In this document: positions 8,867 to 18,283 of the stretch, piece by piece
Layout: the number at the start of each line of letters is the position of its first letter
Numbering within the stretch: the first letter of the stretch is position 1
Assembly (NCBI RefSeq): GCF_900104955.1
Contig: NZ_FNSI01000001.1
Span: forward strand, 2,700,001 to 2,764,000
Length of the DNA stretch: 64,000 bases
Reading direction: 5' to 3'
Source of the DNA: Beijerinckia sp. 28-YEA-48
GTDB lineage: Bacteria; Pseudomonadota; Alphaproteobacteria; Rhizobiales; Beijerinckiaceae
The notes under the pieces: generated by a model
Database searches by the model: none
What the model was told of the DNA's origin: nothing
The model's input: only the letters and a program-made list of their open reading frames with translations
Program-made: the position numbers and the translations under genes

Positions 8867-10575
8867 GAGGCTGTCTCGCTGGCGAGTTTGGCGCGCAATT
8901 CGCGCTTGAGGAGCTTGCCGACCGGATTGCGCGGCAGCGCCGGGAAGAGTTCGAGCCTTTCGATCTGCTTATAGATCGCGACCTGCTTGTCATTGAGCAG
9001 GAAACGGTTGACGTCTTCGAGCGTCAGCGTTTCGCCGGCACGCGGCGCGACACAGGCGCAAATGCGCTCGCCCAAGATCTGGTCTGGAATGCCGACGATC
9101 GCCACCTCGGCAACCTTCGGATGACCGGCGAGGTGGCCTTCCAGCTCCTCGGCGGAAATGTTCATGCCGCCGCGAATGATGATGTCCTTCAGCCGCCCCA
9201 TGAAGCGGAAGAACTGGCCGCGGTCGCCGGCAAGCTCAAAGAGATCGCCGGTGCGATACCAACCCTCAGCATCGAAGGCCCGGGCATTCTGCTCGGCCGA
9301 ACGCCAATAGCCCGAGAAGATCGGCGCACCCTTGACGCGCAATTCCCCGAGGCCGCCGATCTCCGTGATTTCCTCTTCCGTGACGGGATCGACCAGCCGC
9401 GTCGCGACGCGATCGGCATAGGCGAAATCCCATTTGAACTGCGGCGCGAAACGCGGAAAGAACACCGCCCGCTCAGCCGGATCGGGAATATCAGCCAGGG
9501 TGCCGGCGAAAGACGCGCCTTCGTTGGAGCCAAAATAATTGATGACCTCGACACCATAGCGCTCATGCCAGGTGCGCACCATCCATTCCGACAGCGGCGC
9601 GGAGCCTGAGCCGAGACGCGACAGAATGTTGAAATCGATGCCGGTGAGAAGCTGTTCGTTATGCAGCAGCCGATTGAGGATGGCTGGCGGCGCCACCGTA
9701 TATTCAATCTTCTCGTCGCGGATCTGCTGCAGGAAGACGTCGAGATCGAACGGCTGATGCTGAACCATGGTGGCGCCCAGCACCAACCAGGCCGAGAAGC
9801 CGGTGGAAATGCCGGCCATGTTGATCATCGGGAACGGATTCAGCAGCCGTGCGCCGGAGCGCAGGAAAGCGGCAGCGATGACCATTTCGCCAACCACGAA
9901 CCATTCGTTGTGGCTGCGCGGCACGCCCTTGGGCGCGGCCTCGGTGCCCGAGGTCCAGCAGATGGTGACGATGTCGTCGGCGCTGACCGCAGCCGTTTTG
10001 GCGGCCGCCAGAGCCCTTTGCCGGGCTCCCACATCCACCGAGGCCAGCAGCGCGCGCAGATCCCGCGTTCCTTCCGTGGCGCCGCCATAGGTGAAGATGG
10101 TCTGCATCTTCGGCAGTTTCGGCGCCAATCGCGCGAACATCTCTCCATGCGGATGTTTGCCGATGCGCGCCGCCGTGATCACCAGTTTGGCGTCTGTGAT
10201 TTGCGCCACATGGGTGAGTTCGTGTTCGCGATACTGGATCGCCACCGGTGTCGCCACAATGCCGAGTTTCATACAGGCGAGATAGACGACGAACAGTTCC
10301 ACCGTATTGGGCAATTGCACCAGAACGACATCGTCCCGCACAATGCCACTGTCGAGCAACACCGCCATCAGGCGCGTCACCTGATCGTCGAGCGTGGCCC
10401 AGGTCAGCCGCTGCGGCGTCTCGCCGGTGATAGAAGCGACATTGGGGGGATCTATACAGGCCTCGGCGTTTGGACGCACGCGCACATGCTCGTCGAACAA
10501 ATCAAACAGGCGGCGCTCATCCCACCAGCCCTTGGCTTTGAACTCTCTGGCCCGTTCCTGCGAAACCAAAATCAT
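8863..10575 (-). CDS. AMP-forming acyl-CoA synthetase (module A)
   Basis: 570-aa adenylate-forming ligase that activates a carboxylic acid to its CoA thioester. The ATP loop TICWTSGTEAAPKGVPRSH, the NYFGSNEG motif, YRTGDLFE and the C-terminal RLKDIIIRGGMNIS hinge are all present. The N-terminal pattern GWW...RP....DPPN is shared with the module B enzyme at 31472 and resembles cyclohexanecarboxylate/benzoate-type ligases more than long-chain ones. The ATG at 10575 overlaps the aldehyde dehydrogenase stop (ATGA). The chain length or ring nature of the substrate cannot be read from sequence. Confidence 0.85.
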   Translation of the reverse strand: MILVSQERAREFKAKGWWDERRLFDLFDEHVRVRPNAEACIDPPNVASITGETPQRLTWATLDDQVTRLMAVLLDSGIVRDDVVLVQLPNTVELFVVYLACMKLGIVATPVAIQYREHELTHVAQITDAKLVITAARIGKHPHGEMFARLAPKLPKMQTIFTYGGATEGTRDLRALLASVDVGARQRALAAAKTAAVSADDIVTICWTSGTEAAPKGVPRSHNEWFVVGEMVIAAAFLRSGARLLNPFPMINMAGISTGFSAWLVLGATMVQHQPFDLDVFLQQIRDEKIEYTVAPPAILNRLLHNEQLLTGIDFNILSRLGSGSAPLSEWMVRTWHERYGVEVINYFGSNEGASFAGTLADIPDPAERAVFFPRFAPQFKWDFAYADRVATRLVDPVTEEEITEIGGLGELRVKGAPIFSGYWRSAEQNARAFDAEGWYRTGDLFELAGDRGQFFRFMGRLKDIIIRGGMNISAEELEGHLAGHPKVAEVAIVGIPDQILGERICACVAPRAGETLTLEDVNRFLLNDKQVAIYKQIERLELFPALPRNPVGKLLKRELRAKLASETAS

Positions 10576-12335
10576 CTTGTGCCGTCCATCCCTGCAGCCG
10601 ATGCTGTTATAGGCCGCCGCCGTTGCACGATACGAAACCGCGCGGCGACGAAAGCCAGATCGGCCAGGCAGGCGTTGCCGGCCGGGTTCAATCCGGTGAC
10701 GTGATAGTCGCTGTAAGCAGCGGCGAAATTGATCCACATGGCGCCTTGCAGATTGATCGACAGATTGGCGCCCGCCCGCTCATAAGCGCCGACGGAGCGC
10801 GCGATAAAATCCTCGTCTGTCGCATAGAGATAGGAAGAGATCGCGCCGTGGGTGCGCGCCAGGTCCGTGGCTTCCGCCACCGCCGCGTCGCCATCCTCTG
10901 CCGCGATCAGAAACAGCACTGGGCCGAAATGTTCTTCCGCATAGAGCGCGCGATGAGACGCATCCACTGCCGCGACGAGCGGCGTCAGGGTGCGCGCCTT
11001 GGGGAAGTCCGCATGCGCATAGGGTTGCGGCGCGCGCAGGATGCGGGCGCCGGGCGTGTTGCGCAAACGCTGTTCAAGCGCCCTGACGAGATCGACGCTC
11101 GCCCGAGCCTGGATCGCGCCCATGATGCCGGCGGCCATTGTTGGATCAGCGGCAATCTCATCGATGGCGGCGACAAGGGCTTTCCTCACATCATCGAAAG
11201 ACGCATGGCCTTCGCCCACCGCAATACCGTTCTTGGGGACATAGACCGTCTGCGGACTGGTGCACATCTGGGCCGAGAACAGACAAGTGGCACGCGCGAT
11301 GGCGCGCGCCGTCTCGGCGAGACTATCAGTTGAATGAACGACCACCGAATTGACGCCGGCGGTTTCGGTGAACAGGAGTTTCCCTGTCACCGTGCGTTCA
11401 AGATGGCCGCCATAGCGCGGACTGCCGGTGAAATCGACGATCTGTATCGCCGGATGATCGATGAAGACCTGCGCCACCGGCGCTTCGAGCGTATCCGCCG
11501 CCAAAGTCACCAGATTGGGATCAAGGCCATAGTCGGCGAGGACCTTGCGGCAGGTGTCGACCACGATCGCCATTGGCAGAATGGCAATCGGATGCGGTTT
11601 GACGATGACCGCATTGCCCGTGGACAGGCTGGCGAACATCGCCGGATAAGCGTTCCACGTCGGAAACGAGGCGCAGCAGATGACGAGGCCGATGCCGCGC
11701 GGCATCAGCGTGTAGGTCTTTTCCAGCGCGACATCCTCGCGGCCGAAGGTGCGGCGCCAGACAGCGCTTTCAGGCACATCGGCCATGGCTTTCGCCGCAT
11801 AGGCCAAAGCCTCGATGCCACGATCGAGCGCATTCGGCCCGCTGCCGCTGAAGGCCTGGGTATAGCTCTGGCCGGTGACATGCATGACGCTATGCGCCAT
11901 TTCGAAATTGCGGTCGTAAAGCCGCTGGCTCATCTCGCAGCACAGGGCAATGCGCGCCTGCGGCGAGACTTCCCGCCAGTCCTCCATCGCCACTTGGGCG
12001 GCAGCGATCAGGGCTGCGGGGGTGCTTTGTGGGTAATCGATGCCAAGCGCCTCCCCCGTATAGGGCGAGACCTCGTGCCCGACGCGACCGGTGATGCCTG
12101 GTTGATCCAAGGCGAAGGAACGGCCGCGTTGCGCTTCAAAAGCCTTGCGGCCGGCCTCCGGCTTTTCCGCGCCGTGGATCTTCGAACTCGGCGAGTCCTT
12201 ATAAGGGCTCCAGCTGCGCCGCGTTTGAACAGCCGCGATCGCCGCCGCCATCGTCGGCGCGTGGCGTTCCATCACAGCCTCGAAAGCGGCCTTATGGGTC
12301 TGCACGTCCACGGTGGCGCCTTCCGTTGGCTTCAA
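10572..12335 (-). CDS. PaaN-type aldehyde dehydrogenase
   Basis: 587-aa aldehyde dehydrogenase-superfamily protein resembling phenylacetate degradation protein PaaN (the form without an enoyl-CoA hydratase domain). The catalytic Cys is in SAQMCTSPQ at about residue 358, with a general-base Glu in LFTETAGVNS at about 324. It should oxidise an aldehyde, for example one produced by the carotenoid oxygenase encoded two genes upstream. The start is uncertain: TTG at 12335 overlaps the thiolase stop (TTGA), but a GTG a few codons on is possible. It has no counterpart in module B. Confidence 0.8.
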   Translation of the reverse strand: MKPTEGATVDVQTHKAAFEAVMERHAPTMAAAIAAVQTRRSWSPYKDSPSSKIHGAEKPEAGRKAFEAQRGRSFALDQPGITGRVGHEVSPYTGEALGIDYPQSTPAALIAAAQVAMEDWREVSPQARIALCCEMSQRLYDRNFEMAHSVMHVTGQSYTQAFSGSGPNALDRGIEALAYAAKAMADVPESAVWRRTFGREDVALEKTYTLMPRGIGLVICCASFPTWNAYPAMFASLSTGNAVIVKPHPIAILPMAIVVDTCRKVLADYGLDPNLVTLAADTLEAPVAQVFIDHPAIQIVDFTGSPRYGGHLERTVTGKLLFTETAGVNSVVVHSTDSLAETARAIARATCLFSAQMCTSPQTVYVPKNGIAVGEGHASFDDVRKALVAAIDEIAADPTMAAGIMGAIQARASVDLVRALEQRLRNTPGARILRAPQPYAHADFPKARTLTPLVAAVDASHRALYAEEHFGPVLFLIAAEDGDAAVAEATDLARTHGAISSYLYATDEDFIARSVGAYERAGANLSINLQGAMWINFAAAYSDYHVTGLNPAGNACLADLAFVAARFRIVQRRRPITASAAGMDGTR

Positions 12336-13510
12336 GTCAGACGTTCGACAACCATGGCTGAACCGACACCCGAGGCGCCGGTGGTGACCACGAGGCCATA
12401 GCGTCCCTTCGCGGCGTCGAGATTATCGAGGAGCGAAGACAAAAGGATCGCCCCGCTCGCCCCGAGCGGATGGCCGCGCGACATATGCCCACCGGCGATA
12501 TTCACCTTGTCCGGATCGACATCGTAATCGCGCAAGAATTTGACGATGGTGACGCCGAAGGCTTCCATGAACTCAATGCGGTCCATGTCCTTGAGCGACA
12601 GTTTGGCCCGTGCCAGCGCTTTATCCATCGCCGCGAAACCCGCCAGCAGCGAAACATGGGGATCGCCGCCGGCATCGGCCCAGGCGACCACGCGCGCGCG
12701 CGGCGTCGCATCGAAGGCATCGCGACCCGCGACCAAGGCCAGCGCCGCCGCGTCACACATTGGCGGCGCATGAGCGATGGTATGGCGATGGTCGAGCACC
12801 TCGCCTTCCAGTGCCGCGCGATAGGCGTCCGCCACAGGGCCGAAGGCCGGCTGCATAGCCGCCAGGCTTTCCAGCGTCGTCTGCGGCCGCACGCATTCAT
12901 CGCGCGCCAGCACTGCCGCGCCTTGCGCATCCTTGACGACGATGCGTGACTTGATCAGCGCCGGATCGCCCTCCCCTGCCCCTGCCAGCTGATTGGAACG
13001 CAAGGCTGCGGCATCGAGGTCGGCGCGCGAAATGTTCTCCGCCGCCGCCAGCCGATCGGCGGCGAGCGCCACTGGCACATAGCGGGTGCGGGCTGGAAAA
13101 TTCATGTCGGTGTAATAGTCAGCCCTGTCGGCCATGAAGGTGACGCGCGACATGCACTCGACGCCGCCCGCCATCGCCACCGGCGTTGCGCCGGCCGCGA
13201 CGAAAGCCGCCGCCTGGCCGATCGCACTCAGGCCCGAGACGCAATAGTTATTGATCACCTGGGCGCTGGCGCCATCGGGCAAGCCCGCATGCAATTTGGA
13301 GATCAAAGCGATATTGCCGCCCTGCGCGCCGATCTGGCCGACGCAGCCGAGCAGCAAAGCCTCGGTGCTCTGCCGCGCACCGGGAACACGCACTTCAAGG
13401 CCATCAACCAATTGCTTGACGAGTTCATGCGGCGCAATGGCAGCAAGCCCGCCGTCGGGCCGCGCCTTGCCGCGCGGCGTGCGCAGCGCGTCATAGATAA
13501 AGGCGTCCAT
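12332..13510 (-). CDS. Thiolase-family protein with altered active site (module A)
   Basis: 392-aa acetyl-CoA acetyltransferase-like protein. The nucleophile Cys90 (NNYCVSG) and the His of RGHPLGASG are present. The usual NEAF Asn is replaced (EFMEAFG), and the usual C-terminal Cys of CxGGG is missing (TTGASGVG). It may therefore do thiolysis with a different acid/base or a related acyl transfer rather than classic Claisen chemistry; this is an inference. The ATG at 13510 was chosen. The gene lies 7 bases after the carotenoid oxygenase in module A. The module B relative at 27746 shows parallel losses. Confidence 0.8.
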   Translation of the reverse strand: MDAFIYDALRTPRGKARPDGGLAAIAPHELVKQLVDGLEVRVPGARQSTEALLLGCVGQIGAQGGNIALISKLHAGLPDGASAQVINNYCVSGLSAIGQAAAFVAAGATPVAMAGGVECMSRVTFMADRADYYTDMNFPARTRYVPVALAADRLAAAENISRADLDAAALRSNQLAGAGEGDPALIKSRIVVKDAQGAAVLARDECVRPQTTLESLAAMQPAFGPVADAYRAALEGEVLDHRHTIAHAPPMCDAAALALVAGRDAFDATPRARVVAWADAGGDPHVSLLAGFAAMDKALARAKLSLKDMDRIEFMEAFGVTIVKFLRDYDVDPDKVNIAGGHMSRGHPLGASGAILLSSLLDNLDAAKGRYGLVVTTGASGVGSAMVVERLT

Positions 13511-13517
13511 CAAGCCC

Positions 13518-14945
13518 TCACGCTGTCATCTGGTCGCCACGCGCCCAGGTCGCATGGAAGCCCGAGGGCACGCGAACCGGGAGGACCACGCGGGCGATTG
13601 GCCCATCCTCGAAATTCTTGGCGTCGATGATCTGCACTTCCGAATGGCTGCGATCAGCCGCCTGGACGAAGGTGACGACATAGCCGTCGTCCTCATCCTT
13701 GGCGCCGATGCGTGGCGCAAAAGCGGCTTCCGACCCGGTCCAGCCCGCTTCGAACTTGTAGCTCTGCCGCGCACCGGTCTCGAGATTGTATTTGTGTAGA
13801 CCGTCGAACAGCAGCAGTTCGCTCGGCGCCATCGACACGTGATAGGACCACTTCGACTTGCGGCCGGAATAATCCTGGTTGATCGCCGGGAATTCGCCAA
13901 AGGCATCATCAAGCTGGCGGAACTTGACCGCGCCGGTGCGCATGTTCATGCGCCATTCGACCGGAACCGCATGCAGCTTCAGCACCGCCACCATGGCCGC
14001 ATAGTCGCCATAGGCGGCGTTCGGGCCATAGCCATGCGGCACCATTTTGCAGGCCTGCATGACGACATCGTCGCCATCTTCCCAGCTGTTGATGACATGG
14101 TAGATGTAACAGGGGTCGGTCTCGAACCAGCGAATATCGCCACCACGGCCATTGCGCGGCACCACGCCGAAGCGGGCGGGCTGGTTACGCTGCTGAATGC
14201 GCCACAGATTCTGTCGCAACCCCTGTTCGGTGAAGACGATCGGCAGATCATGCAGGATGATGTAGTTTTCGGTCAGCCCCATGTCGTGGGGCAGACGCGG
14301 GCCTGGCAGTTCGACACGATCGAAATTGGTCAGCACATTGTCTTTGCTGACAACGCCGAAACTCATCCAGGGCTCGTAGAGCGAATAGTCGAAAAATGCG
14401 AATTCGCCGGTGACATTATCGACCTTGGAATGGGCCGAGACATGACGCGGCAGCTTGCCACCAAAGTTCTCGTCACCAATGGTTTCGAGCGTGCGCGGAT
14501 CGACGCGCACCGGCGTGCCGGAGATGTACCACAGGCCCATCAACTGACCGTTGTGGATGACCACATCGGTATTGGCCGTATCCTTGTAAACTTTCTCGCC
14601 ACGCTCGCGATGGGCCGGCAGCAAAACGCCGCTTGCGCCGCAGCTGCCATTCAGATCAGCCACGTGATCCTTGGAACGGATATAGCGATTGCGATATTCG
14701 GCCTTGCCGCTCTCGAAATAGACGGCGTGCAACATGCCGTCACCATCGAACCAATGGTGCAGATCGGTTGGCATATGCGTCGGGTTCGGCCCGTTGCGCA
14801 CATAGGCGCCGTGTAGATCGCGGGGGATTTCGCCGATGACTTTCGGCGACAGCACCGTCACCTCATCACTGACCGGCGCAAAGAAGCCCTGAATGTAAGG
14901 ATTGCGTGCGTTGACGTTGTCCGAGTTGTGACCCAGTTCCGCCAT
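13518..14945 (-). CDS. Carotenoid oxygenase family dioxygenase (module A)
   Basis: 475-aa Fe(II)-dependent double-bond-cleaving dioxygenase of the carotenoid/lignostilbene family. The four expected iron-binding histidines are visible at about residues 172 (SAHSKVD), 220 (LPHDMGLTENY), 283 (YHVINSWEDG) and 464 (SGFHATWA). GGAGGAGGA upstream of the ATG at 14945 is a strong ribosome site. It is the first gene of module A, so cleavage of an alkene to aldehydes is probably the entry reaction. The downstream dehydrogenase and CoA ligase would process the products. Apocarotenoid, stilbene and isoprenoid substrates are all possible. Confidence 0.88.
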   Translation of the reverse strand: MAELGHNSDNVNARNPYIQGFFAPVSDEVTVLSPKVIGEIPRDLHGAYVRNGPNPTHMPTDLHHWFDGDGMLHAVYFESGKAEYRNRYIRSKDHVADLNGSCGASGVLLPAHRERGEKVYKDTANTDVVIHNGQLMGLWYISGTPVRVDPRTLETIGDENFGGKLPRHVSAHSKVDNVTGEFAFFDYSLYEPWMSFGVVSKDNVLTNFDRVELPGPRLPHDMGLTENYIILHDLPIVFTEQGLRQNLWRIQQRNQPARFGVVPRNGRGGDIRWFETDPCYIYHVINSWEDGDDVVMQACKMVPHGYGPNAAYGDYAAMVAVLKLHAVPVEWRMNMRTGAVKFRQLDDAFGEFPAINQDYSGRKSKWSYHVSMAPSELLLFDGLHKYNLETGARQSYKFEAGWTGSEAAFAPRIGAKDEDDGYVVTFVQAADRSHSEVQIIDAKNFEDGPIARVVLPVRVPSGFHATWARGDQMTA

Positions 14946-15004
14946 CTCATTCCTCCTCCGTCATCCAGGCCCCATCCCTGGCTCGTTATCTCAGGTAAGC
15001 ACGC

Positions 15005-15025
15005 TTGGTCTGTTAACGCAAGCTA
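15005..15025 (-). promoter_or_regulatory. Shared regulatory motif upstream of module A
   Basis: On the minus strand this reads TAGCTTGCGTTAAC followed by AGACCAA. The same 21-base element occurs upstream of the DUF1295 gene (16092-16112) with only three transitions. It lies 60-80 bases before the carotenoid oxygenase start, a normal distance for an operator or activator site. The binding protein is not proven; the tandem-HxlR regulator at 16166-17113 is the nearest candidate. Confidence 0.55.
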
Positions 15026-15061
15026 CTAAATAGCCCGTCCGCACGAGCTATTTCGCGAGAG

Positions 15062-16009
15062 CTATTTGGCCGGCCGAGGCCAGGGAAAGAACCGTGGAGT
15101 GCGGGCGACATATTTCGCCCAGGTTTCCGGCCGGGTGCGACTCATATGCATTTCCTTGAACCGCCCAGCCGAGCCATAGCCCATGAACCAGGTGACATAG
15201 ATCGGGCAGACGATGGCCATCAGGCCATAGGGATGGGCGAGAGCAAAAATAAAATAGCCCCACCACATGACGGATTCGCCGAAGTAATTCGGCTGCCGCA
15301 TTACGTTCCACACGCCTGTCTCAAGCAGGCCGCCGCGATTGGCAGGATTGTTCTTGAAGCGACGCAGCTGAAGATCGGCAAGAGATTGAAACAGAAATCC
15401 TGTCAGCCAAACGAGAAAACCGACAACAGCAATCCAGGAAGGCTGCGGGCTCGGCGCGCCGAAGGCAAAGGCGAAGGGCGCGCACCAAATCCAGATCAGA
15501 ACGCCTTGCAGCAGATGGATCTGGAAAAAGCTCCACCACAGCCAAGCACTACCGTTCCGCTTACGCCAGGTGGCATAGGGCTCGCGCTCCGCACCGATAT
15601 TGTCGTGAAACGTCTGGAAGGCGAGACGCAGCGACCACGCAGCGGCCATCGCCACCAGCAACGCCGACCACCAGGTGAAATTGGCGCGAAACAGATAGGC
15701 CATGAAACAGGCGGCGGCGAAGGGCAGCAGCGGATAGGCCACATCCATGATGCCGTGATTGCGCAGAGCGGTGCCGATCGCCCAAGTCACGATCAAGCCG
15801 AGTAGAATGACAATGCCGGCGGTCAACCAGACGCTGAACACACCGCGCAATGGCCCTTCACCGAGACTGAGCGTGATTAGGAGGATGACCAGCGGCACTG
15901 CGGCATGGACATAGTGCCAAGCTTTGCCGCGCGTCTCCTTCGGCATGACCAAAAGCCAGATAGCGGCGATGACGCACCAGCCAATCAGCATCTGTGCAAT
16001 CAAGCTCAC
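15062..16009 (-). CDS. DUF1295/isoprenylcysteine methyltransferase-like membrane protein
   Basis: 315-aa polytopic membrane protein with about seven to eight hydrophobic segments and the C-terminal pattern RQPNYFGESVMWWGYF..ALAHP, typical of the DUF1295/steroid 5-alpha-reductase C-terminal family. Members are predicted to reduce or methylate hydrophobic molecules in the membrane, but function is rarely known. The GTG at 16009 is preceded by GGGAGG with six-base spacing, which favours it over a GTG at 16024. It stands alone between the module A promoter and the regulator gene and carries its own copy of the shared motif. It may modify the terpenoid- or steroid-like substrate of the island. Confidence 0.72.
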   Translation of the reverse strand: MSLIAQMLIGWCVIAAIWLLVMPKETRGKAWHYVHAAVPLVILLITLSLGEGPLRGVFSVWLTAGIVILLGLIVTWAIGTALRNHGIMDVAYPLLPFAAACFMAYLFRANFTWWSALLVAMAAAWSLRLAFQTFHDNIGAEREPYATWRKRNGSAWLWWSFFQIHLLQGVLIWIWCAPFAFAFGAPSPQPSWIAVVGFLVWLTGFLFQSLADLQLRRFKNNPANRGGLLETGVWNVMRQPNYFGESVMWWGYFIFALAHPYGLMAIVCPIYVTWFMGYGSAGRFKEMHMSRTRPETWAKYVARTPRFFPWPRPAK

Positions 16010-16091
16010 GGCAATCCTCCCCACTCGGATCAGCGTTATCCTGCCGCGTCACTCCACCGTCAGCAGAACCGTGCGCGGGAGACTTGCAAAA

Positions 16092-16112
16092 TTAGTCCGT
16101 TAATGCAAGCTA
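16092..16112 (-). promoter_or_regulatory. Shared regulatory motif upstream of the DUF1295 gene
   Basis: On the minus strand this reads TAGCTTGCATTAAC followed by GGACTAA, matching 18 of 21 bases of the site at 15005-15025. It lies about 85 bases upstream of the GTG at 16009. The flanking CTTGCA (16083-16088) and TGCAAG (16104-16109) form an additional inverted pair. Recurrence before two genes of the same strand supports co-regulation. Confidence 0.55.
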
Positions 16113-16165
16113 TCGCATGCGAGCCCCTGGGAGGGATGGTTTTGCGCAGGTTTGAATACGATCCG

Positions 16166-17113
16166 TCAGCGGCGCGCCGCGATGCGCGTCTCTTCGCGTT
16201 GCCAGCGAATGCGCTTGGCGTCGACCGGCAGGCCTGTGGCGACATCGCAGACGATCGGCGTAATGCGCTCACCGGTTTCGCGATCAAGCAGCTTCATCGG
16301 CGGGTTGTTGAAGTCACACAGCCAGCGCTCGCTCCAGCCGAAGAGCGCCAGAATAATTGGATAAAGACCAAGGCCCGCGGGCGTCAGCCGATATTCGAAA
16401 CGGATCGGCCCGTCTTGATACGGATGTTTCTCGAAAATGCCGTTGGCGACAAACCTGTTCAGACGCTCGGTGAGAATGTTCGAAGAAATATTCAACACCT
16501 GCGTGAACTGGTCGAAGCGGCGCAGGCGAAAGAAAGCCGCCGACAGAATCGCCGCGCTCCAATAATCGCCGATGATCTCGACCGAACGCTCAATCGGCGC
16601 TTCGCCACGGCCGGTTTCCAATCGCCGCCGCCGCGAGCTGACGGGCAGACGCCGCTCCTCAATGCCAGGACCACGTTCATAGGTGATGCGGCGCGGATCG
16701 ACCGGCTTGCCATGGGCGCGATCAAGCACATCGAAGTGGACGCGCTTGCCGGTCTCTCGATCAAAGAATGCCAGCGCATAGCGGTTGCGCAACGGCTCGG
16801 GCGCATAAAGTCGATCCCACTGCCCTTGCATCACCGAGATGCCGAACAGATCGAGCCCCATGGCGGTGAGACCATATTCGGTGCGCACGCCGCCTTCCCG
16901 GGTGCGCAGTTCCAGCAGGCCGGCGGAGACAAGCCGCGTCAGGCGATCGGACAGAACACTGCGCGGCAGGCCGAGATTGTCGCGCCAATCAGAGAAACGA
17001 TGCACACCGAAGAAGGCATCGCGCAGGATCAGTTGCGTCCAGGTATCGCCCATGATGGCGAAGGCGCGCGCGACGGGATTGCCCAAAATCGCATCTATCA
17101 AATTCTGATCCAC
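16166..17113 (-). CDS. Tandem HxlR-type winged-helix transcriptional regulator (1)
   Basis: 315-aa DNA-binding protein made of two consecutive HxlR-type winged-helix units. The first is seen as ARAFAIMGDTWTQLILRDAFFGVHRFSDW, the second as EIIGDYWSAAILSAAFF..RRFDQF. Each unit is followed by a similar FFDRETGKRV / LLDRETGERI segment, consistent with internal duplication. Ordinary HxlR proteins have one domain and bind as dimers, so this chain may bind as a pseudo-dimer. The GTG at 17113 gives the same N-terminal length as the relative at 26691; a GTG at 17218 is possible but lacks a ribosome site. It is divergent from the SDR-livHMGF operon and upstream of module A. Confidence 0.82.
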   Translation of the reverse strand: MDQNLIDAILGNPVARAFAIMGDTWTQLILRDAFFGVHRFSDWRDNLGLPRSVLSDRLTRLVSAGLLELRTREGGVRTEYGLTAMGLDLFGISVMQGQWDRLYAPEPLRNRYALAFFDRETGKRVHFDVLDRAHGKPVDPRRITYERGPGIEERRLPVSSRRRRLETGRGEAPIERSVEIIGDYWSAAILSAAFFRLRRFDQFTQVLNISSNILTERLNRFVANGIFEKHPYQDGPIRFEYRLTPAGLGLYPIILALFGWSERWLCDFNNPPMKLLDRETGERITPIVCDVATGLPVDAKRIRWQREETRIAARR

Positions 17114-17296
17114 GATTTCGGTTCCGCTCCGTGGGTTCAAGACAAGCGACTGGGCAAGCGACGCGATGATGGCCAAAGGCGCCGCTCCTGTCGCGGCCGC
17201 CACGCAAATCAAATGCACATAATCAGCGGGAACAACAAGAGGGTTTTCTTGCAGGTGGCGACAGCGCTTGAGGCCAGCGCCTGCCGCGTCGCATGA

Positions 17297-17325
17297 TTGA
17301 CAGTGAATTGGGGCAACAGTACATT
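17297..17325 (+). promoter_or_regulatory. Sigma70-type promoter of the SDR-livHMGF operon
   Basis: TTGACA at 17297-17302 and TACATT at 17320-17325 are separated by exactly 17 bases and lie 38 bases before the SDR start codon. The -10 hexamer is overlapped by the palindromic operator at 17324-17344, so a bound regulator should block RNA polymerase. Confidence 0.7.
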
Positions 17326-17344
17326 ACTTCAATAATTGAAGTAA
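17324..17344. promoter_or_regulatory. ACTTCA..TGAAGT palindromic operator (site 1)
   Basis: A perfect palindrome with 10-base arms TTACTTCAAT and ATTGAAGTAA around one central A, placed over the -10 region of the SDR-livHMGF promoter. The same core recurs at 26543 and 27704 next to two other genes of the island. This suggests a common repressor, most simply one of the two tandem HxlR proteins. Confidence 0.75.
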
Positions 17345-17363
17345 TAACGGAGGGGACGACACG

Positions 17364-18272
17364 ATGACGGACCTCGCAGGCCGCGTCGCGATTGTGACCG
17401 GCGCCGGCAAGAGCCTGGGGCGCGCCTATGCGCTTGGCCTCGCCGCGCAGGGCGCCGCCGTTGTCGTCAACAATCGCCGCCATCCTGGTGAACGCACAGA
17501 AGACACATCCGCCGCGCAAGTGGTTGCCGCCATCCGCGCCCAGGGTGGACGTGCCGTGGCCAATTATGATGAGGTGGAACAAGCCACTGCCGGCGACGCG
17601 ATGGTCAAAGCCGCCCTCGACAGCTTCGGACGTCTCGACATCGTCATCGCCAATGCGGCGGTGCCGCAGGCGGCGGCCTTTCACAAGACGTCGGCTGAGG
17701 AATTCCGTACCATTTTCGACGTTGGCTTCTATGGCACGCTGCATCTGTTGCAGGCGGCCTGGCCGATCATGCGCGAGAACGGCTATGGCCGCATCGTCAC
17801 CACCACATCAAGCGCCGGGCGCTTCGGCAATCATGGCCTCACCGCCTATGGCGCCGCCAAGGGCGCCATCGAAAGCCTGACGCGCAGTCTCGCCGCCGAG
17901 GGCGCGTCACGCGGCATCAAGGCCAATGCGATTTCGCCCTATGCCCTGTCGCAGATGACGTCCGGCTATCTCTCGGGCGACATGGCCGAACGGTTCAGCC
18001 CCGAACAGGTGGTGCCCATGGTGCTGTGGCTGGCGAGCGAGGCCTGCACCGCCAATGGCGAGGTGATCATCGCCGGCGGCGGCCATTTCCGGCGCGGCTT
18101 TCCCGTGGAAACCACGAGCGCTCCGGGCACAGGCAAGACCATGGCGGATGTCTTTGACGAGATCCGCGACAGGGAGGGGGTCGCCTACACCTCATCCAAC
18201 GCCGCCTTCGACGGACTGCTCAAGGACATGAACTTGAGCGCTGCCGACGCCCGTAAGAAATCGGCCACATAA
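17364..18272 (+). CDS. Short-chain dehydrogenase, MFE-2/hydroxyacyl-CoA dehydrogenase-like
   Basis: 302-aa SDR with the cofactor motif TGAGKSLGRAYA, NAA in the fourth strand, and active-site YGAAK. The TGxxxSLGRAYA pattern and C-terminal extension resemble the (3R)-hydroxyacyl-CoA dehydrogenase unit of peroxisomal multifunctional enzyme 2. Oxidation of a hydroxyacyl-CoA is therefore a reasonable guess. GGAGGGG lies before the ATG at 17364. It is first in an operon with livHMGF, an acyl-CoA synthetase and a binding protein, under the operator at 17324. Confidence 0.82.
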   Translation: MTDLAGRVAIVTGAGKSLGRAYALGLAAQGAAVVVNNRRHPGERTEDTSAAQVVAAIRAQGGRAVANYDEVEQATAGDAMVKAALDSFGRLDIVIANAAVPQAAAFHKTSAEEFRTIFDVGFYGTLHLLQAAWPIMRENGYGRIVTTTSSAGRFGNHGLTAYGAAKGAIESLTRSLAAEGASRGIKANAISPYALSQMTSGYLSGDMAERFSPEQVVPMVLWLASEACTANGEVIIAGGGHFRRGFPVETTSAPGTGKTMADVFDEIRDREGVAYTSSNAAFDGLLKDMNLSAADARKKSAT

Positions 18273-18283
18273 GAGAGACGCGG

